Part shown: piece after piece, positions 26,233 to 33,681 of the stretch
Position numbering within the stretch: the stretch's first letter is position 1
How the letters are laid out: the number at the start of each line of letters is the position of its first letter
Assembly: GCF_000720765.1 (NCBI RefSeq)
Contig: NZ_JODC01000026.1
Span: 22,750 to 86,749, forward strand
Length of the DNA stretch: 64,000 bases
Direction: 5' to 3'
Source of the DNA: Streptomyces sp. NRRL S-646
GTDB taxonomy: Bacteria; Actinomycetota; Actinomycetes; Streptomycetales; Streptomycetaceae
Program-made: the position numbers and the translations under genes
Notes under the pieces: model-generated
What the model was told of the DNA's origin: nothing
The model's database searches: none
What the model saw: only the letters and a program-made list of their open reading frames with translations

Positions 26233-26926
26233 GTGCGCTGTCCTCCGAGCCGATGATCCAGTGCTCCTTGACCGCCATGTGGTGCAGATAGCGGGGCTGT
26301 ACGAAAGTGACGAGGTCGTCCTTGGCCCTGGCGTACTCCTCGGAGGCCGCGGCCTTCTCCAGGTCTTCGAGGCTGTCGAAGGAGAGGAGGTAGGCGGCGT
26401 CGAGGAGGGCCTCGCCGATGGTGTAGGCGCCGTCGCGGGTGAAGCACTGGAGGTAGCGGCGCAGGCCCGGCACCTGGAGCATCAGCTCGGCGTGCTCGCC
26501 CAGGCTGCGCTCGCGGAACTGCTCGACGCTGGTGCCCTCGTTCCGCTTCACCAGGGCGACGATCTTCACGCCGTCCTCGGGCGCCGGGTGGTCCCCGGCC
26601 CGCAGGACGTGGGCGTCGGTGTCGAGGACGACGGTGCGCCAGAAGGCGGCCCACTTGGGCTCGTCGAGCCGGGCACCCTCCAGGAACTCCGGTGTCTGCA
26701 GGGAGGCGAGCTGGTCCTCGTCGTTCTCCAGCCAGATCTCCGCGATGCCGCTCCACAGCGGGTCGTCAGGTTCCGGCCCGAAGGGGATGCGGGTGTCGAT
26801 CAGGTACTTCTTGATCTGCGGGATCTTGCTCGCGTACTGCACCGCGTGGACGTCGACCCAGTAGTCCTGGAACTCCTGCTCGGACATTCCGGGTTTGGGA
26901 TGGGCGAAGATCAGCTGGTGGATCAT
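26219..26926 (-). CDS. EthD-domain protein, duplicated
   Basis: This 235-residue protein is made of two EthD-like alpha/beta barrels in tandem, about 1-110 and 120-230. The first half has MIHQLIFAHPKPGMSEQEFQ and DYWVDVHAVQYASKIP. The second half has VKIVALVKRNEGTSVEQFRE and SLGEHAELMLQVPGLRRYLQ. EthD domains accompany cytochrome P450 ether degradation and also polyketide decarboxylation or cyclisation. The paired form would be a fused dimer. It is followed by the overlapping MFS gene, and the muconolactone-isomerase-like gene lies 33 nt upstream. Confidence 0.8.
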   Translation of the reverse strand: MIHQLIFAHPKPGMSEQEFQDYWVDVHAVQYASKIPQIKKYLIDTRIPFGPEPDDPLWSGIAEIWLENDEDQLASLQTPEFLEGARLDEPKWAAFWRTVVLDTDAHVLRAGDHPAPEDGVKIVALVKRNEGTSVEQFRERSLGEHAELMLQVPGLRRYLQCFTRDGAYTIGEALLDAAYLLSFDSLEDLEKAAASEEYARAKDDLVTFVQPRYLHHMAVKEHWIIGSEDSAREHG

Positions 26927-26959
26927 GACGGTCTCCAGGGGAGTCGGTCGGACGGTCGG

Positions 26960-27268
26960 TCAGACCTTGTAGGCCTTCTTCACGTCCTCGGCGAAGCCGA
27001 GGTAGTCCCGCAGCGGCCAGACCTCCTCGAACTCGAGGTACTCGCGCATCGGCAGCCGGCCGAGCGCGGTCCGGTCCAGTTCCTCGGCGCTCGGGGACTC
27101 GATGATGCCGATCACCCGCTTCTGCGCGGCGACCTTCCACAGGCCGACGGCGAAGCCGGAGTCGAGGGTCTCCTGGGCGTGTTCGGCCTCTTCGCGCTCG
27201 ATCTCCCAGAGCTCGTCCAGGGAGATCCGACCCTCGTGGTTCCAGCGCATCTGGACGTAGAACAACAT
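26960..27268 (-). CDS. Muconolactone delta-isomerase-like protein
   Basis: This 102-residue protein begins MLFYVQMRWNHEGRISLDE. The E-x-x-H-A region (EREEAEHAQETLDSGFAVGLW), IIESPSAEEL and LGRLPMREYLEFEEVWPL follow the muconolactone isomerase (CatC) pattern. CatC isomerises muconolactone in the beta-ketoadipate pathway. No other beta-ketoadipate genes are nearby, so this copy probably acts on a different lactone or on a poly-ketone as part of the cluster. It is located between the EthD and ankyrin genes. Confidence 0.78.
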   Translation of the reverse strand: MLFYVQMRWNHEGRISLDELWEIEREEAEHAQETLDSGFAVGLWKVAAQKRVIGIIESPSAEELDRTALGRLPMREYLEFEEVWPLRDYLGFAEDVKKAYKV

Positions 27269-27292
27269 GGGTGATCCTTAAGGGAGTTGGGG

Positions 27293-28327
27293 TCAGGCCG
27301 CCGCGAGTGCCGCGATCCGCCCGGTGATCGGGTCGTCGTCGCCGAAGACCTCGACGGCCAGGTCGAGCGGGGTCTTGCCGTCGTGGCCGACCAGGTCGGT
27401 GCGGGCGCCGGCGTCGAGCAGGACGGTCACGCAGTCGGCGTAGCCGTGCCACAGGGCGTCGTGCAGCGGGGTGTAGCCGTTGGTGGCGCCCTGGAAGTCG
27501 AGGTCGATGCCCGGGTGGGCGACCAGGTCGGCGGTGATGTCGGCGTGGCCGTTGTAGACGGCCTTGTGCAGGGGTACGGCGCCGAAGCAGGGCTCGACCG
27601 CGTTGATGTCGGCGCCCGCCCCCAGCAGCAGCCGGACGATCTCGCCGTGGCCGTCGCGGGAGGCGACGAGCAGCGGGGTGTGGGCGTCGTTGAACCCGTT
27701 GAGCATGGGGGCGCGGGCGTCCACCTCGGCGCCGTCGGCGAGGAGTCGGCGTACCGCCTCGGTGTCTCCGGCGGCGGTGGCGGCCATCAGGGGCTGGGCC
27801 TCGACGGCGCCCGCGTCGGCCTCCCGGCGCTCCTTCAGGAGCTGCTCGGCGCGCAGCAGCTTGTCCTTGCCGAAGGTGTTGACGTTCAGCTCGTAGGCGA
27901 AGTGCTCTTCGAGCGAGAACCCGTAGTGGGTGTGGAGCTTGAGGCCGGCGCCCTGGTCGAGGAGGTACTCCACGAGGTCCGGGTACTTGTACCAGAGGGC
28001 GTCCATCAGCGGGGTGTGCCCGGTGGTGGGGGCCACGGCGTCCACGAAGGCGCCGGCCTCGACGAGTTGCCGGGTGACGTCCAGGCTGCCGCCCTGGCAC
28101 GCCTTGTGCAGGGCGGTGGCGCCGGCCCTGGTGTCGGCGGTGTGGACGTCGGCGCCGGAGGCGATCAGCGTCTCAGTCGTCGCCGGGTCGGCCTGGCCCG
28201 CGGCGATCATCAGGACCGTGAGCCCGGAGGAGTGCTCGCGCGTGCTGGGGTCGGCGCCCGCGTCGAGCAGCCGCTGGACCTCTGCGGTGGCGCGGCCGCG
28301 CACGGCCGTGATGAGAGCGGTGCTCAT
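27293..28327 (-). CDS. Ankyrin-repeat protein
   Basis: This 344-residue protein is made of about nine ankyrin repeats of the form G.TPLH.A...G....V..LL..GAD. Clear examples are GATALHKACQGGSLDVTRQL, HTPLLVASRDGHGEIVRLLL, AVPLHKAVYNGHADITADL and GYTPLHDALWHGYADCVTVL. No signal peptide, catalytic domain or membrane segment is seen. Ankyrin proteins mediate protein-protein contacts, which is unusual in a small-molecule operon. Here one could scaffold the small barrel enzymes, although a few bacterial biosynthetic clusters contain ankyrin proteins of unknown role. Its start overlaps the stop of the upstream NTF2-like gene by 4 nt. Confidence 0.85.
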   Translation of the reverse strand: MSTALITAVRGRATAEVQRLLDAGADPSTREHSSGLTVLMIAAGQADPATTETLIASGADVHTADTRAGATALHKACQGGSLDVTRQLVEAGAFVDAVAPTTGHTPLMDALWYKYPDLVEYLLDQGAGLKLHTHYGFSLEEHFAYELNVNTFGKDKLLRAEQLLKERREADAGAVEAQPLMAATAAGDTEAVRRLLADGAEVDARAPMLNGFNDAHTPLLVASRDGHGEIVRLLLGAGADINAVEPCFGAVPLHKAVYNGHADITADLVAHPGIDLDFQGATNGYTPLHDALWHGYADCVTVLLDAGARTDLVGHDGKTPLDLAVEVFGDDDPITGRIAALAAA

Positions 28328-28761
28328 GAGGTCACCGTCCCGCCCCGGATGGCCCGGATGATCTGCGAGGGGTCGGTGTGGGACTCCCAGCGGACGATGC
28401 GGCCGTCGCGGACGGTCAGCCAGTGCGTGAAGATGATCTCGAAGTCGATGCCGGTCTCCTTGACCCGGGAGATCTCGTGGATGATCCCGGCGGCCTTCTC
28501 GCCCTCGACGACGAGGTCGAGCAGTTCCTCGGAGATCACGTCGCACTGACCGGCGAACACCCCGACGCTGTCCGCCACTTCGGCGCTGCTGTGCAGGGTG
28601 CCGATCCACTTCATGTCGTCGTTGTAGCCGGGCACGGGGCGGTAGTTGATCCATTCGACGTCGTCGGCGAGGAGCCCGAGCGCGGTGCCGAAGTCGCCGC
28701 TCGTCAGGGCGGCGAACCACCGCTTGGCAACGTCCCGGGTCTGCTCGGTGAGGTCGCTCAT
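28324..28761 (-). CDS. NTF2/SnoaL-like protein 1
   Basis: This 145-residue alpha+beta cone-fold protein has VAKRWFAALTSGDFGTALGLLADDVEWINYR and the second-half VEGEKAAGIIHEISRVKETG and DGRIVRWESHTDPSQI. This is typical of SnoaL_3/ketosteroid-isomerase-like proteins. Members catalyse aldol cyclisations, isomerisations or hydroxylations without a cofactor. The ATG at 28761 has AAGGAGAC upstream. It is adjacent to a second NTF2-like gene, but the two share little sequence, so they do not form a recent duplication. Confidence 0.82.
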   Translation of the reverse strand: MSDLTEQTRDVAKRWFAALTSGDFGTALGLLADDVEWINYRPVPGYNDDMKWIGTLHSSAEVADSVGVFAGQCDVISEELLDLVVEGEKAAGIIHEISRVKETGIDFEIIFTHWLTVRDGRIVRWESHTDPSQIIRAIRGGTVTS

Positions 28762-28799
28762 GTCGTCTCCTTGTGGCCGTTTCCACGGCCCAATGGCTG

Positions 28800-29252
28800 T
28801 CACTGGCTGTCCGGAGGGGTCATGATCTGCTGGTTGCCGTCCGCCCACACCGCCGTCATCACCACGCCGGCGATACGCCAGCCGGACGCGCTGCGGGTCA
28901 GGTCGAAGCGGTAGCGGCCGCCGAGCGTCCAGGTCGGGCCGCCCTGGGCGTTGGGCAGTAGATGGGTGGCCTGGAAGTGGGCGGTGAGGACCGCCTCGTC
29001 CCCGTACACCTCGGCGATCTGGTTGCCGATCATGTGCTGGGTGGCCTTCAGGTGGCCGAGCCCGGCCCGCCAGTCGGCGATGACCCGGTCGGGGGTGCTG
29101 ACCACGGGTTCCCCGCCGAAGAGGCTCGTGTAGTCCAGGGTCACCTTCTCCGCGAGCAGGGCGGGCAGTGCCTCCCACTGGCGCAGGTCGACGTGCCACA
29201 GCATCCTGGTGCAGGTCTCGATCACGTCGATCCGGTCTTCGGCGGAAGTCAT
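28800..29252 (-). CDS. NTF2/SnoaL-like protein 2
   Basis: This 150-residue protein starts MTSAEDRIDVIETCTRMLWH. The pattern VDLRQWEALPALLAEKVTLDYT, then RYRFDLTRSASGWRIAGVVMT, places it in the SnoaL_4 group that contains ring-hydroxylating dioxygenase beta-like and dehydratase-like proteins. I chose the ATG at 29252 because GGAG lies 7 nt upstream; a TTG two codons earlier is less likely. It appears to be the first gene of the long minus-strand unit running to 20492. It is divergent from the LLM oxidoreductase unit across a roughly 280-nt control region. Confidence 0.8.
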   Translation of the reverse strand: MTSAEDRIDVIETCTRMLWHVDLRQWEALPALLAEKVTLDYTSLFGGEPVVSTPDRVIADWRAGLGHLKATQHMIGNQIAEVYGDEAVLTAHFQATHLLPNAQGGPTWTLGGRYRFDLTRSASGWRIAGVVMTAVWADGNQQIMTPPDSQ

Positions 29253-29420
29253 CGGCAACTCCGTGGGGGCGCGCCCGAGTCAGGCGGGCGTGCTGGACGA
29301 TCGGTCCCGGCCGAAGCTAGTGACGGGGCCGGACACGAGGTCCCGGCGCCGGGTCCGCCCGGCACACTCTGCGAGCTCCGCCCGGGTACTACGTCAGTTC
29401 ATTCGATCTGACCGCTCACT

Positions 29421-29448
29421 TGACGCAGTGTCATCCGTCGTGTGACGG
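29421..29448. promoter_or_regulatory. Twin palindromes in the divergent control region
   Basis: TGACGCAGTGTCA (29421-29433) and CCGTCGTGTGACGG (29435-29448) are adjacent short palindromes. They lie midway between the divergent NTF2-like and LLM-oxidoreductase units. They are plausible operators for the LysR regulator encoded beyond the LLM gene. The rest of 29253-29536 shows no gene; it is GC-rich with an AT-richer patch at 29395-29420. Confidence 0.4.
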
Positions 29449-29536
29449 AGTGCCGGAACCTGCGGCGTGGCACCGCGCGGGCGCGTGGCCGGGTGGGGAC
29501 GGTGGGACGACCGGATCGACCCACGAGGAGGCACCG

Positions 29537-29605
29537 ATGGTGAACAACGCCAGAGCACGGCGGACCAGGTCAGGAGAGGACGACGGCTGGGGTCTGGTCG
29601 GCTAG
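29537..29605 (+). CDS. 22-residue leader ORF before the LLM oxidoreductase
   Basis: An ATG at 29537 with a strong GAGGAGG ribosome site (6-nt spacing) opens a 22-codon frame. It begins MVNNARARRTRSGEDDG and stops with TAG 2 nt before the ATG of the oxidoreductase. The oxidoreductase itself lacks a good ribosome site, so this short frame probably drives its translation by re-initiation. No attenuator hairpin or codon run is obvious. It may have no function as a peptide. Confidence 0.5.
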   Translation: MVNNARARRTRSGEDDGWGLVG

Positions 29606-29607
29606 TC

Positions 29608-30483
29608 ATGCGTATCGGAGCTGTTTTCCCGCAGACGGAGATCGGCGCGGACCCGGGCGCGGTGCGCGCCTGGGCCGAGGCCGTGGAGGAGCTGGGCTTC
29701 CGGCACGTGGTCGCCTTCGACCACGTACTCGGCGCAGGCACCGCCGGCCGCCCCGGCTGGTACGGCTACACCAGCGAAGACCTCTTCCACGAGGTCTTCG
29801 TGCTGTTCGGCTACCTGGCCGGGATCACCCGCACCCTGGAGCTCGCCACCGGGGTCCTGGTGCTGCCGCAGCGGCAGACCGCCCTGGTCGCCAAGCAGGC
29901 CACCGAGGTCGACGTGCTCAGCGGCGGCCGGCTGCGGCTGGGTGTCGGCATCGGCTGGAACCGGGTCGAGTACGACGCCCTGGGCGCGACCTTCACCGAC
30001 CGGGGGGCCCGCAGTGCCGAGCAGGTGGAGCTGCTGCGGGCGCTGTGGGCCGAGCCCACGGTCACCTTCGAGGGGCGGTGGCACCGGGTCGAGGACGCGG
30101 GGATCCTGCCGCGGCCGGTGCGGGGGCGTATCCCGGTGTGGTTCGGGGGGAACGCGGAGGCCGTGCTGCGGCGGGCCGGCGCCCTCGGCGACGGCTGGCT
30201 CCCTCAGCGCGGGCCGGACGAGACGGCGCGTGCGATGGTGCACCGGGTTCGCTCCTACGCCGTCCAGGCGGGGCGCGACCCGGACGAGCTGGGCTTTGAG
30301 GCGCGCCTCAAGCTTGCCGAAGTGCCGGAGAGCAAGTGGGCGGAGTTTGTTGCCGGTTGGCGGGATCTGGGGGCGACGCATCTTTGTTTGAGCACGATGG
30401 GGTTGGGTTTGGCGACAGTTGATGACCACGTGCGTATGCTGCGCAGTGCGTTGCGGGATTTGGGGCCTGTCGCTAGTGAGTGA
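29608..30483 (+). CDS. LLM-class F420-dependent oxidoreductase
   Basis: This 291-residue luciferase-like (LLM) protein begins MRIGAVFPQTEIGADPGAV. It has VVAFDHVLG near residue 34, RTLELATGVLVLPQRQTALVAKQ at about 72-94 and LRLGVGIGWNRVEYDALG after it. The pattern matches the actinobacterial F420-dependent group (TIGR03619-like). The cofactor is probably F420H2, although FMN relatives exist. It may reduce or oxidise the product of the divergent cluster. An FNO-like protein in that cluster could supply reduced F420. The LysR gene converges on its 3' end. Confidence 0.82.
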   Translation: MRIGAVFPQTEIGADPGAVRAWAEAVEELGFRHVVAFDHVLGAGTAGRPGWYGYTSEDLFHEVFVLFGYLAGITRTLELATGVLVLPQRQTALVAKQATEVDVLSGGRLRLGVGIGWNRVEYDALGATFTDRGARSAEQVELLRALWAEPTVTFEGRWHRVEDAGILPRPVRGRIPVWFGGNAEAVLRRAGALGDGWLPQRGPDETARAMVHRVRSYAVQAGRDPDELGFEARLKLAEVPESKWAEFVAGWRDLGATHLCLSTMGLGLATVDDHVRMLRSALRDLGPVASE

Positions 30484-30505
30484 ATCTGCGGGGCGGTGGG
30501 GGCTT

Positions 30506-30528
30506 GTCGCGCAGTTCCCCGCGCCCCT
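30506..30528. repeat. Dispersed GTCGCGCAGTTCCCCGCGCCCCT element, copy 1
   Basis: This 23-nt sequence is identical to one at 53061-53083. Here it separates the convergent LLM and LysR genes. Such elements recur between Streptomyces genes, often beside hairpins, and may aid termination or mRNA stability. Confidence 0.7.
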
Positions 30529-30536
30529 AAAAACCC

Positions 30537-31433
30537 TCAGCGGCCATATTCCTCGGCCAGGAATCGGATCGATTGGTCGGTGAAGACCCGCATCTCACGC
30601 GTGAGGTTTTTGCCGCGTCGCCACGCCAGCTGTGTGAACACCTCGAACGGGATGTTCCAGTCCAGCTTCACCAGCAATCCGGAATCCAGGGTGTCCTGAA
30701 CACACGCCGTCGGCAGCAGGCTGATCCCGAGGCCCGCCGCAACCCCCCGCTTGATGGACTCGATCGTCCCGAACTCCAGGAACGGCAGGGCCTCGCCCGT
30801 GCCGTCGTTCAACTCGGCCTCGAACAGCTCCCGATAGGCGCAGCCGGCCTCCGCGGAGATGACCTGCGTCCGGCGCAGCTCCTCCGTCGTCACCTTCGGT
30901 ACCTGCGTCAGCGGGTGGTCGGGCGCGGCCACCACCGTCAGCGGTTCGGAGCCGAGTACCTCGGTCTGGACCCCCGGGTGCTGCGTCTCGGCCTCCATCA
31001 GGAAGCCCATGTCGAACATCCCCTGCCGTAGCGCGTGGCAGGTCTCCGCGCACAGGCTCGGGCGGAGCACTATGTGCAGGGCCGGGTAGCGGTGGTGGAA
31101 GAACTCCAGCAGCGGCGGCATCCTGTAGGACGTGATGCTCTCCATCGAGCCGATGGTGAGCACGCCGGAGGGGTCTCCGGAGCCGACCGTGGCGCCGCGG
31201 GCCTCGCCGGCCAGGGCCAGCATCTGCTCGGCGTAGGGCAGCAGCCGCTGGCCCGCCTCGGTGAGCTGGATGCGGCCGCCGAGGCGGTCGAAGAGGTCGA
31301 CGCCCAGGGACATCTCGAGTCCCTTTATCTGGCTGGTGACGCTGGACTGCGCGTACTTCAGTTCCGTCGCCGCCTTCGAGAAACTGAGCAGCGTGGCCAC
31401 CTTGTGGAACGCCGCCAGCTGCCTGATGTCCAT
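30537..31433 (-). CDS. LysR-family transcriptional regulator
   Basis: This 298-residue protein has an N-terminal winged HTH (MDIRQLAAFHKVATLLSFSK then AATELKYAQSSVTSQIKGLE) and a periplasmic-binding-like effector domain from about residue 90 (GVLTIGSMESITSYRMPPLL). LysR proteins usually control a nearby divergent operon through a small aromatic or acid inducer. The closest candidates are the LLM gene and the 17-29 kb cluster. I chose the ATG at 31433 because it gives the standard N-terminus and has GGAG upstream. The inducer is unknown. Confidence 0.9.
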   Translation of the reverse strand: MDIRQLAAFHKVATLLSFSKAATELKYAQSSVTSQIKGLEMSLGVDLFDRLGGRIQLTEAGQRLLPYAEQMLALAGEARGATVGSGDPSGVLTIGSMESITSYRMPPLLEFFHHRYPALHIVLRPSLCAETCHALRQGMFDMGFLMEAETQHPGVQTEVLGSEPLTVVAAPDHPLTQVPKVTTEELRRTQVISAEAGCAYRELFEAELNDGTGEALPFLEFGTIESIKRGVAAGLGISLLPTACVQDTLDSGLLVKLDWNIPFEVFTQLAWRRGKNLTREMRVFTDQSIRFLAEEYGR

Positions 31434-31516
31434 GGGTCTCTTCTCCAGGGGTAGACAACGGATGGATTTCCTACTCCAGGAAACCAAGGAGTGACGGTGA
31501 GCGCGATGTCCCGGCG

Positions 31517-31534
31517 ATGTCCCATTGGGGACAT
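31517..31534. promoter_or_regulatory. Palindrome ATGTCCC-N4-GGGACAT
   Basis: Perfect 7-bp arms around ATTG, with a third ATGTCCC half-site 11 nt away (31506-31512), lie between the end of the LuxR/TrmB-type regulator gene and the LysR start. It could be an operator for the LysR gene or a weak terminator; there is no T-tract. Confidence 0.4.
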
Positions 31535-31544
31535 GCGACGTCAG

Positions 31545-32576
31545 CTAGCGGCCAACATCCCCGTTTTCGTGGCTCTCGCGGCCGATTATCAGGCCTGCCT
31601 GGAATCGGCTGACCGCGCCCATTTCCTCCATGACGGCGGAGATGTGGCGGCGGCAGGTCCGGGTCGCCATGCCGAGCCTGCGCGCAATGACCTCGTCCTT
31701 CAGCCCGAGGGCCATGAGGCGGATGATGGAATGCCGTACTTCTTCCGCGACTTGCGGATATTCGGCGGTCTGCTGGTCCACCTCGAAGGGGCGGCCGACC
31801 TGCCACACCGACTCGAAGGTGCGGGCCAGATAGCCCACCACCGTCGGTTCGGTGATGACGGCGGCGCCGGGCGGCTGCCGGCCGGTGCGCTCCTTGGGGA
31901 TGAAGGCGATTCTGCGGTCGTAGATGATGAGCCGCTCGGAGAGTTCGTCGACGGTGCGCACCTCGGCGCCGCGTCGGCTGATCTCCTGGACGTAGGTGCG
32001 GGTGGCGAGGCTGGTGCGGGCGGTGTGCTGGTAGAGGGTGCGTACGCGGACGCCCCTGCGCAGCAGTTCCAGGGTGTGTTCCCGGTCGGCTTCGAGGAGT
32101 CCGGGCGGGCGGCCGCCGCCGGACTGCAGGCTCATGCGCTCCTGAGTGCAGCCGTAGCGGGCCCGGTCGATCTCGCGGCGCACCTCCTCGACGTCGTCGA
32201 GGACGGTGATGGGTACGTCGGCCGGTGAGCCGTTGGGCCGGGCGCGGTAGTCGGCGGCCAGGGAGCGCAACTCCTCGTGGATACGGCCGATTTCGCGTCG
32301 GCGCCGGCCGATCTCCACCTCCAGTGGCGTGACCAGCTCGGCCTCGGCGACCTCGGGGTCGAGGGGGACGACGGGACGCCCGGGTGCGCTCGGGCTGAGC
32401 AGGTGCAGGTCCTGGAGCGACTTGCGTATCTCCTCGACCGTGGTGATGTCCGCACCGAGGGCGGTGGCAAGCTCCTGGTCGTCGAAGCGGCCCTTCTGCA
32501 GCGCCGTTTCGTAGGCCTTCACCGCGAGGTCGCCGAGAAGGGGAATCTCGTCCGTCAATTCATCACCCCCGCGCAC
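31545..32576 (-). CDS. LuxR-family regulator with TrmB-like N-terminus
   Basis: This 343-residue regulator has a winged-helix-like N-terminal part (about 10-60: AVKAYETALQKGRFDDQELA), a coiled segment at about 85-115, an effector region, and a C-terminal LuxR HTH (about 285-335: MALGLKDEVIARRLGMATRT then CRRHISAVMEEMGAVSRFQAG). There is no response-regulator receiver domain. It is the last gene of the right-hand cluster, 112 nt after the oxygenase gene, and is a likely pathway-specific activator. The GTG at 32576 is used here; a TTG five codons in with a GGTGAT upstream is possible. Its HTH resembles the stand-alone 73-residue HTH at 40.1 kb. Confidence 0.85.
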   Translation of the reverse strand: MRGGDELTDEIPLLGDLAVKAYETALQKGRFDDQELATALGADITTVEEIRKSLQDLHLLSPSAPGRPVVPLDPEVAEAELVTPLEVEIGRRRREIGRIHEELRSLAADYRARPNGSPADVPITVLDDVEEVRREIDRARYGCTQERMSLQSGGGRPPGLLEADREHTLELLRRGVRVRTLYQHTARTSLATRTYVQEISRRGAEVRTVDELSERLIIYDRRIAFIPKERTGRQPPGAAVITEPTVVGYLARTFESVWQVGRPFEVDQQTAEYPQVAEEVRHSIIRLMALGLKDEVIARRLGMATRTCRRHISAVMEEMGAVSRFQAGLIIGRESHENGDVGR

Positions 32577-32688
32577 GCCACGAAATCGCCGACCGCTGCT
32601 CCTTGCCGCTTCAGCCTAGGACTCCGCCGCCGACCCGAACTCCCGTGCGGCGAACGCCGGCTTGAGAGCGTTAGGTACGGAACCGCAT

Positions 32689-33681
32689 TCAGTAATGAAC
32701 ACGCCGGTCCTCCTGTGTGGCCCGGTAACGGACGTTCCACAGGTTGCGGCGGATGTAGGTGCGTTGGAGCCAGCGGTCGCGGCCGTCGTGGCGGGCCCGG
32801 AAGGTGGAGCGCGCGTGGACGCCCTTGCGGTTGTTGATCAGCAGGGCCTGGCCCGGTTCCAGCCGTACGGTGTGGGCGACGGACCGGCAGGCGTCCTGCA
32901 ACGCGTCGAGGGCGGTGCCGGCTCCGCGGGTGAGCGGGCGGGTGCCGTTGGCGGAGACGGTGATCTCCGGGAAGCGGGCGGCGCCGCTGAGGATGGGCAC
33001 CGGTTCGGACAGCACCTCCTCCCCCACGCTGGTGGTGTAGCTGCCGGGTGCGTTGAGTCGGTAGAGCGGGCTGCGCAGCGTCTCGACCAGAGGGTCCGGC
33101 AGGTGCCGGCACAGGTCGCGGGCGTCGGCGTAGTACGTGAAGGCGTCGTTGCCCGCCGCGCCGCGCAGGCAGTTGAGGACGAGGAAGTCCGGGTTGGCGA
33201 CGTCGTAGCGGCCGGTGGTGTCGTAGGTGATGTCGCTGTGGAAGTTGAGGAAGACCGCGGAGCCCTGGTTGGTCTGGGCCCGCGCTCCCTCCCGGACCGG
33301 GACGACGTCGTGGACGAGCCGGCCGGCCTTCTCGGTGAGCACGCCGATCGGCTCGCCCAGCAGTCCGGTCAGGCCGAGCAGCACGCCTTCGGCGACGAAG
33401 CTGTTCTTGGCGGCGGACGGTTCGCCGTCGACCGGGGTGGGCGGCAGTTCTGCGTCCAGTGGCAGGTTGCGTACGAGCATCACGCCCGGGGAGTCGTTGT
33501 GCCGGCCGAAGTCCATGATCTGCTGCAGGAGTTCGGTGGGCAGGGCGGCGAAGATGCGGTGGTAGCGGGTCAGCGCCCGGTCGACGTCCGCGGTCGGGTC
33601 GGGCAGCAGACACAGCTCCGCACCGATGGTGTCGCGCACCCGGTCGGGCAGTTCGAGGTCGGCGAAGGTCAAGGCGGTCAC
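32689..33681 (-). CDS. 2-oxoglutarate/Fe(II)-dependent oxygenase, clavaminate synthase/TauD-like
   Basis: This 330-residue oxygenase has the metal-binding HxD in LNFHSDITYDTTG (about residue 148) and the distal His in NRKGVHARSTF, followed by the oxoglutarate-binding Arg in DRWLQRTYIRRNLW. It belongs with the clavaminate synthase-like hydroxylases such as AsnO and VioC, which act on the beta carbon of amino acids. The GTG start overlaps the aspartate kinase stop. In this operon it could hydroxylate aspartate, methylaspartate or a homoserine-type product. That substrate is an inference from the neighbours. Confidence 0.88.
   Translation of the reverse strand: MTALTFADLELPDRVRDTIGAELCLLPDPTADVDRALTRYHRIFAALPTELLQQIMDFGRHNDSPGVMLVRNLPLDAELPPTPVDGEPSAAKNSFVAEGVLLGLTGLLGEPIGVLTEKAGRLVHDVVPVREGARAQTNQGSAVFLNFHSDITYDTTGRYDVANPDFLVLNCLRGAAGNDAFTYYADARDLCRHLPDPLVETLRSPLYRLNAPGSYTTSVGEEVLSEPVPILSGAARFPEITVSANGTRPLTRGAGTALDALQDACRSVAHTVRLEPGQALLINNRKGVHARSTFRARHDGRDRWLQRTYIRRNLWNVRYRATQEDRRVHY

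Noticed and set aside
26960..27268. A beta-ketoadipate pathway locus
   Set aside because: Apart from the isomerase-like gene there is no catechol dioxygenase, cycloisomerase or CoA-transferase gene nearby.
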